A DNA stretch of 9,065 nucleotides from positions 1 to 9,065 of the forward strand of contig PNIE01000037.1 of assembly GCA_002877875.1 (NCBI GenBank). The letters are read 5' to 3'. This document shows, piece by piece, positions 5,577-9,065 of this stretch. Position 1 is the stretch's first letter. The number at the start of each line of letters is the position of its first letter. Source of the stretch: Caldimicrobium thiodismutans. GTDB taxonomy: Bacteria; Desulfobacterota; Thermodesulfobacteria; Thermodesulfobacteriales; Thermodesulfobacteriaceae. Under the pieces are notes generated by a model. That model did no database searches and was not told the origin of the DNA. It saw only the letters and a program-made list of their open reading frames with translations. Position numbers and translations under genes: made by a program.

Positions 5577-6837
5577 TTTTAACTTTTTTGGCCTCAACAA
5601 GAAGAATTTTTCTGCCTTTCGTTTTTCTAATGATAAATTCCCAGTCCAAATAGTTGATTTTTTCTCCTTCCTTTGGGATACCTTGAAAGAGAGAGAGCAT
5701 AAATCCATTTACCGTTTTTAAATCTTCAATGACCTCTAATTCGAAGGGTATTTCAAGAACCTCTTTGGCCTCTTCCAGGAGGGCCTTTCCTGAGAGAAGA
5801 AAATAATTTTCAGAGATCTTTTGTATAGGCTCATGGGGTTCTTCCCTTCCAGTGAAAAATTCACCAAAGAGCTCTTCAAGTATATCTTCAAGGGTTATCA
5901 GCCCCTTTAGGATTCCATATTCATCAACTACTAAGGCAATTTTTAGATGGCGCTTCTGAAACTCAAAGAGCAAATTTCTAACCTTAAAATTCTCAGGTAC
6001 AAAGAAAGCAGGCTTAGTTAAGTCAGAGAGATTTTTTAGGTTAAAAGAAGAATTTTTTCCAAAGTGTCTAATAAGGTCTTTAACATAGAGGATCCCTACT
6101 ATTTCATCAAGGGTATTTTGGTAGATGGGAATTTTGTTGAAAGGGAGGGCACGGATTCTCTCCATAATTTCCAAAGTAAGGGGTTGGTCTTTGAGTGCAA
6201 CTATCTCTGATCGAGGTGTCATAATAGCTGAAACAGGAATCTTTTCCGAAAGAAAGAGACCAAAAACAAATTCCCTTTCCGTAGGAGTAATTTTTTTCTC
6301 TTTCAAAGCAAGATCTAAGGCATGCATAATGATTTGCTCAACAGGGGTAAAGGACTTTAGATCCTTTTTTTCCTTTATTTCTGGAAAAAAGTTGTAGATT
6401 TTTAAATAAAGATTGTAAAGAATATTTCTTAAAGGAAATAAAATTTGGTAAATGAAATAAGTAAAGGGAAGAATAATTAGGACCAGCTTTTCTCGGAGTT
6501 TAAAACCTAAAACTTTAGGAAAAAAATCTCCTAACCAGAAAGTAAGTAAGCCAAAGATCAAGAAACCAAGGCTTCGATATTCTTCGTGGAAAAGAAGAGT
6601 TATAATAGTTGCGAAAAAAAAACTTGCAAAATAATCGGCAAGCTCGTTCCCAACTAGCAGGGTTATCAGAAGTTCTTCAGGTTTTTTAATGATTTTTAGG
6701 TATTTTTCCTTAAGTCCTAAATTTTGAAGGCTAGCAAGGTCAATTCTTGAAAGAGAGAAAATGCTTGCCTCACTGGCTGAGAGCATCATAGATATAAGAA
6801 TTCCAAAAAGGGTAAGACCTATATAGAATTCAATCAT
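5569..6837 (-). CDS. CNNM/CorC-family transporter-like membrane protein (first copy)
   Basis: A 422-residue paralogue of the next gene with the same architecture. The DUF21 membrane domain covers about 1-150 (SASEASIFSLSR at 20-31, KPEELLITLLVGNELADYF at 52-70, then two more hydrophobic segments). The cytoplasmic CBS pair is at about 203-325, with canonical MTPRSE (206-211) and IALVVDEYGILKGLITLEDILEELFGEF (VVDEYG at 303-308). The CorC-type C-terminal domain is at about 338-418 (VNGFMLSLFQGIPKEGE). The CBS pair probably senses nucleotide, as in CorC and CNNM proteins that bind ATP-Mg. The ATG at 6837 directly abuts the upstream stop (TAA-ATG), and no strong ribosome site precedes it, so translation is probably coupled. 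Two adjacent diverged copies suggest a heteromeric complex, because the family dimerises through both domains. Ion specificity is unknown. Confidence 0.92.
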   Translation of the reverse strand: MIEFYIGLTLFGILISMMLSASEASIFSLSRIDLASLQNLGLKEKYLKIIKKPEELLITLLVGNELADYFASFFFATIITLLFHEEYRSLGFLIFGLLTFWLGDFFPKVLGFKLREKLVLIILPFTYFIYQILFPLRNILYNLYLKIYNFFPEIKEKKDLKSFTPVEQIIMHALDLALKEKKITPTEREFVFGLFLSEKIPVSAIMTPRSEIVALKDQPLTLEIMERIRALPFNKIPIYQNTLDEIVGILYVKDLIRHFGKNSSFNLKNLSDLTKPAFFVPENFKVRNLLFEFQKRHLKIALVVDEYGILKGLITLEDILEELFGEFFTGREEPHEPIQKISENYFLLSGKALLEEAKEVLEIPFELEVIEDLKTVNGFMLSLFQGIPKEGEKINYLDWEFIIRKTKGRKILLVEAKKVKNA

Positions 6838-7626
6838 TTACTTTACAAGAATTATTCTTCTGAAATCAGGAAAAGAAGAATTATCAGAAAGCCCAAGTTT
6901 CTCATTCAGAGAATTCTTTAGTTCTAAAATTACGAGGTTTTCTCCCTCTCTTTTCTCTTCAGAAATCTCTAAATCTTCTCCCCATTCTTCAAGGATTCCT
7001 TCTTCACTAATGAGAAGGGTATCTGGCTTTTCTTCCCCAAAGGCCACCTTTGGAAGAAGTTCCTTAAAGCTGTTCATTCTCTTTTTTACTTCCCAAAGGT
7101 TCTCTCTCTCTGTTCCCTCAAAGAGGTATTTCTCTATGGGCGCCTCTTCAATAAAAAAGGAGTCTTTAAACAAAATTTTTTCTTCAAAGATTTTTTCCCA
7201 GGTTTGGGTGAAATTATTAAGGGAGAAAGAGACTTCAAATAAAGTATAGTCTATATCTTCTGCAAGGGCAAGAAGTAAAAAGGCCTTTTCAACTGCCTTT
7301 AAAGAATTATTACCTTTTTTAAAGATAGAATAGGTCTCTTCAAAGAGATCCTGATGAAGTTTATAAATTTTTAAACTTTCAGGGGTTCTAAGATAGAGAC
7401 CTAAGTTTTTTAGTTCTGAAAAAATGTGGAATAGCTGAGAATAATCTAAATCCTCTGCTAAAGACAAAAAGCGTATTTTGGAAATTTTATCCTTAAAGAG
7501 GGCTTGCATACGAGACTCTGTTTCAAATAAATTTAGGATAAAGTAATGTGCTACCCAGGGATCAGCTTTCAGAAGACGAAGAGGGTAAAAAAGGGTTTGG
7601 GGATAGAGTAAAACCTTATAAGGCAT
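6838..7626 (-). CDS. Conserved-looking protein of unknown function (262 aa)
   Basis: I do not recognise this family. The protein is 262 residues, soluble-looking, without signal peptide or membrane segment, and acidic. The first 150 residues are predicted mostly helical. The short motif LAED-(L/I)-DY occurs twice (56-62 and 121-127) in similar hydrophobic surroundings, suggesting an internal duplication of a helical unit of about 65 residues. The C-terminal third (about 200-262) is beta-like and Glu-rich (TLLISEEGILEEWGEDLEI, then ENLVILELKN, RRIILVK). The ATG overlaps the upstream stop by 1 nt (TAATG) and the stop abuts the next start, so it is made together with its neighbours. A cytoplasmic accessory role to the CNNM pair is inferred from position only. 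Confidence 0.8.
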   Translation of the reverse strand: MPYKVLLYPQTLFYPLRLLKADPWVAHYFILNLFETESRMQALFKDKISKIRFLSLAEDLDYSQLFHIFSELKNLGLYLRTPESLKIYKLHQDLFEETYSIFKKGNNSLKAVEKAFLLLALAEDIDYTLFEVSFSLNNFTQTWEKIFEEKILFKDSFFIEEAPIEKYLFEGTERENLWEVKKRMNSFKELLPKVAFGEEKPDTLLISEEGILEEWGEDLEISEEKREGENLVILELKNSLNEKLGLSDNSSFPDFRRIILVK

Positions 7627-8228
7627 TAACTTACAACTTTCAAAAGTATATTCTTAACATATTCAAGGTGTCTTCCGTATTCATTATCAAGGTGATCTTT
7701 AATTTTTCTCCACTCTTCTTGAAATTGGGGATGAGCTTCTGGAGAGAGTTTAACCTTGGTTCCCATTTCTTCGGAAACCGCTCTCTCTAAGGCAGAAAGA
7801 CTAGCTGCAAATCTTTTCTCCAATTCTTGATAAATAGTTTCTTTCTGAAGGAGATATTCCTTTAAAAGTTTTTTAGTCTCCTCAAAAAGTTTATCCAGTT
7901 GAGGAATATTATAGAGCAAGCTTTTAAGGGCCTCAAGAATTTTCTCCATCTCTTTGAGATGATATTCCTCTCGTGGTAAAACAAGATTCTTGATAAGCCC
8001 TTCAACCACCGTCTTAAGAGCTTTTCTCTGAAATTTAACGGGAAGCCCAGCTATAAACTTTGTAATTTCCTCTTTAAAATCAGGGATCTCTCCTCTTAGA
8101 AATTTTCCCACATAGGAAAGAGCTTTTTCTTTGTGGCTTTCCCACTCAAGTTCCTCTTTGCTTGCCTTACCAAGCTTTTCAGCTTTCTCCAAAGCAATCT
8201 GTAGAGTGCTTTTTATTTCCTCACCCAT
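7626..8228 (-). CDS. Helical protein of unknown function (200 aa), first gene of the CNNM operon
   Basis: A 200-residue, highly charged, almost wholly alpha-helical cytoplasmic protein without signal or membrane segment. It opens with MGEEIKSTLQIALEKAEKLG, a beginning I associate with short conserved hypothetical proteins in deltaproteobacteria and relatives; I cannot give a function. Heptad-like helices run at about 85-150 (LKEMEKILEALKSLL, LDKLFEETKKLLKEYL, YQELEKRFAASLSALERAV), which may form a coiled coil. The C-terminal part is HPQFQEEWRKIKDHLDNEYG. The ATG is well supported: GGGAGGAA sits a few bases upstream, the only strong ribosome site in this operon, and a promoter lies about 45 nt upstream. 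The remaining genes appear to depend on coupling, so this gene probably sets the operon's expression. Confidence 0.85.
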   Translation of the reverse strand: MGEEIKSTLQIALEKAEKLGKASKEELEWESHKEKALSYVGKFLRGEIPDFKEEITKFIAGLPVKFQRKALKTVVEGLIKNLVLPREEYHLKEMEKILEALKSLLYNIPQLDKLFEETKKLLKEYLLQKETIYQELEKRFAASLSALERAVSEEMGTKVKLSPEAHPQFQEEWRKIKDHLDNEYGRHLEYVKNILLKVVS

Positions 8229-8272
8229 AATTCCTCCCTTTTATTACTAAAATCATTCCTAAAACAAATTTT

Positions 8273-8301
8273 AAAATACTCATTGTTAGAAGGTTTGTCA
8301 A
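8273..8301 (-). promoter_or_regulatory. Sigma-70 promoter of the CNNM operon
   Basis: Read on the - strand, TTGACA (8301-8296) is followed by a 17-nt spacer and TATTTT (8278-8273). The -35 box is a perfect match and the -10 matches 4 of 6. The start site should fall near 8266, giving a leader of about 38 nt before the ATG at 8228 that carries the GGGAGGAA ribosome site. No operator-like palindrome overlaps it. Confidence 0.65.
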
Positions 8302-8321
8302 TAATAGGAATTTAAAGAAGG

Positions 8322-8380
8322 GGCTATTCAAATAGATCCTCAATCTAAAATCAAACGCAAAAGAATAGCCATCTATGAGA
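8322..8380. repeat. 8-bp inverted repeat with 43-nt interior
   Basis: GGCTATTC (8322-8329) is exactly complementary to GAATAGCC (8373-8380). Inside is a smaller inverted pair, TAGAT (8333-8337) and ATCTA (8343-8347). Together they could form a two-level stem in RNA, or mark the ends of a small element. No T-run follows, so it is not a terminator. It could be chance. Confidence 0.4.
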
Positions 8381-8450
8381 AGTGTAGCAACTGCCCATTT
8401 TTACAGATATTGTCAGTCAGTTTAAAAATATTGTAAGGAGAAGGAGATAT

Positions 8451-8484
8451 CCTTTTCGAGAAATAGGCCTTTTGAGAAAAAGGC
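8451..8484. repeat. Imperfect 16-17 bp tandem repeat with a hairpin
   Basis: CCTTTTCGAGAAATAGG (8451-8467) is followed directly by CCTTTTGAGAAAAAGG (8468-8483), differing by one inserted C and one T/A change. The second copy also forms a 7-bp hairpin: GCCTTTT (8467-8473), loop GAGA, AAAAGGC (8478-8484). It lies 66 nt past the trmH-family stop, but neither strand has a good T-tract after it, so a terminator role is weak. It is preceded by AAGGAG twice in tandem (8435-8446), which leads to no start codon. Confidence 0.5.
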
Positions 8485-8549
8485 AACTGCTAGAGGTAGG
8501 GCAAAGGAACAGTAATGTTTTTATATGTCAGGAGAAAGCTTGGAAAGAT

Positions 8550-9065
8550 TTAGGTTTGAAACTTTTGGTAATTTTCTATTAGAGTAAAAATGGCAACTCC
8601 TGCAGCCACAGCTACGTTTAAAGATTCCTTTTTTCCATAAAGGGGGATTTCAAGTACAAGGTCTGAGGCCTCAAGGACAGCTTCAGAAACCCCATAGACC
8701 TCATTTCCTATAACCAGAACCATGGGAAAATAGTCTTTTTTGACCTCAGTGATAGGAAGGCTCTTATCTGTGATTTCAAGGCATGCTATAGTATAACCTT
8801 CTTTCTTTAACTTTTCTATAGTTGAAAGTACAGAAAGTTGGTATTCCCAAGGGAGGGCTTGAGTAGTTCCAAGGGCAGTTTTTTCTATGCCTTTGTGAGG
8901 GGGGCATGGAGTGATTCCACAGAGAATGAGTTTTTGAATTCCTGCACACTCACAAGTTCTAAAAATAGACCCCACATTATAGGCACTTCTCAGATTATCA
9001 AGAATAACTATTAGAGGAAAAGGGCCCTTTGAGCGATTTTTCCTCCATTTTTCGAGGATTTCAGG
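8550..9065 (-). CDS. TrmH/SpoU-family RNA 2'-O-methyltransferase (5' end beyond window)
   Basis: The reading frame is open from the right edge (9065) to the stop at 8550: 171 codons, without an N-terminus. It is a SPOUT-class enzyme that transfers a methyl group from SAM to a ribose 2'-OH in tRNA or rRNA. All three motifs are visible in order: motif 1 LDNLRSAYNVGSIFRT (22-37 of the visible part), motif 2 LVIGNEVYGVSE (117-128), and motif 3 LEIPLYGKKESLNVAVAAGVAI, which forms the trefoil-knot SAM site. A GTG inside motif 1 (8975) is not the real start, because it would delete the catalytic Asn/Arg part of motif 1. The TTALG block (63-66) and HKGIEKTALGTT resemble the TrmH-type RNA-recognition loop. 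The target nucleoside cannot be decided, so no symbol is given. No partner gene is visible downstream. Confidence 0.9.
   Translation of the reverse strand, partial: PEILEKWRKNRSKGPFPLIVILDNLRSAYNVGSIFRTCECAGIQKLILCGITPCPPHKGIEKTALGTTQALPWEYQLSVLSTIEKLKKEGYTIACLEITDKSLPITEVKKDYFPMVLVIGNEVYGVSEAVLEASDLVLEIPLYGKKESLNVAVAAGVAIFTLIENYQKFQT

Larger units (their letters stand above)
8302..8549. other. Gene-free stretch with repeats and a possible eroded gene
   Basis: No intact gene with a start codon and ribosome site is found here. Two + strand frames are unusually open: 8308-8433 (42 codons, containing YEKCSNCPF with a CxxC) and 8388-8582 (64 codons, containing FREIGLLRKRQLLEVGQR). They overlap, and one frameshift would join them into about 90 residues. 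Neither has a credible start and no family is recognised. The stretch also carries the inverted and tandem repeats listed separately. An old gene remnant, a small RNA or a plain spacer are all possible. Confidence 0.3.

Noticed and set aside
5577..5708. N-terminal extension of the second CNNM gene (start at 5708)
   Set aside because: It would overlap the upstream CNNM gene by 140 nt in another frame and add 44 non-membrane residues; ATG at 5576 begins right at the first membrane helix.
8221..8283. 20-residue hydrophobic peptide on the - strand (MSILKFVLGMILVIKGRNYG) before the 200-residue gene
   Set aside because: Its start lies upstream of the -10 box of the promoter at 8301-8273, so it would not be in the transcript, and it has no ribosome binding site.
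8351..8398. 15-residue - strand ORF beginning MGSCYTSHRW
   Set aside because: Very short, no ribosome site, and no coding character.
8410..8434. Promoter-like TTGTCA / TATTGT on the + strand
   Set aside because: The spacer is only 13 nt, too short for a sigma-70 promoter, and no intact gene follows.
8435..8460. Double AAGGAG as a ribosome binding site on the + strand
   Set aside because: No ATG, GTG or TTG follows within a usable distance.
8550..8975. GTG at 8975 as start of the RNA methyltransferase
   Set aside because: It cuts inside conserved motif 1; the frame is open to the window edge with clearly homologous sequence before it.

Overview
The window looks like chromosomal DNA from an AT-rich, Gram-negative, probably thermophilic bacterium. 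The proteins are rich in Lys, Glu, Ile and Leu, the tRNA stems are strongly G-C paired, and genes are packed with 1-8 nt overlaps. There is an RpoH-type sigma factor next to an envelope TPR/lipoprotein pair. Overall this is most like the Thermodesulfobacteria (Thermodesulfobacterium/Caldimicrobium type) or a close deltaproteobacterial relative. That placement is inferred from protein style and gene order, not from a database search.

Region 1 (1-4366, + strand) reads as one long transcription unit. A consensus sigma-70 promoter (TTGACA, 18 nt, TATAAT) is followed by tRNA-Met(CAU), tRNA-Cys(GCA), queD, queE, an rpoH-like sigma factor, a large secreted TPR protein and a small putative outer-membrane lipoprotein, possibly LolB-like. 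No convincing terminator separates them, and most gene pairs overlap or nearly touch. QueD and QueE catalyse consecutive early steps of queuosine (7-deazaguanine) synthesis for tRNA. The sigma factor, TPR protein and lipoprotein suggest a link between the heat/envelope stress response and envelope assembly.

Region 2 (4335-8301, - strand) is a second operon, convergent with the first; the two last genes overlap by 32 bp. From its promoter (TTGACA, 17 nt, TATTTT at 8301-8273) it runs: a 200-residue helical protein of unknown function, a 262-residue protein of unknown function, then two tandem CNNM/CorC-family membrane proteins (DUF21, CBS pair, CorC C-terminal domain). Junctions are TAATG (1 nt overlap), TAA-ATG (adjacent) and an 8-nt overlap, so the four genes are probably translationally coupled. 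An ion-transport-related role is inferred from the last two genes.

Region 3 (8302-9065): about 250 bp of non-coding DNA holds an 8-bp inverted repeat, an imperfect tandem repeat with a hairpin, and two overlapping open frames that may be an eroded gene. It is followed by the 3' part of a - strand TrmH/SpoU-family RNA methyltransferase whose N-terminus lies beyond the right edge.

No clearly novel defence or mobile system is visible. The items most worth a second look are the uncharacterised two-gene module fused to the CNNM pair, the AU hairpin on the TTG start of rpoH, and the possible gene relic at 8308-8582.
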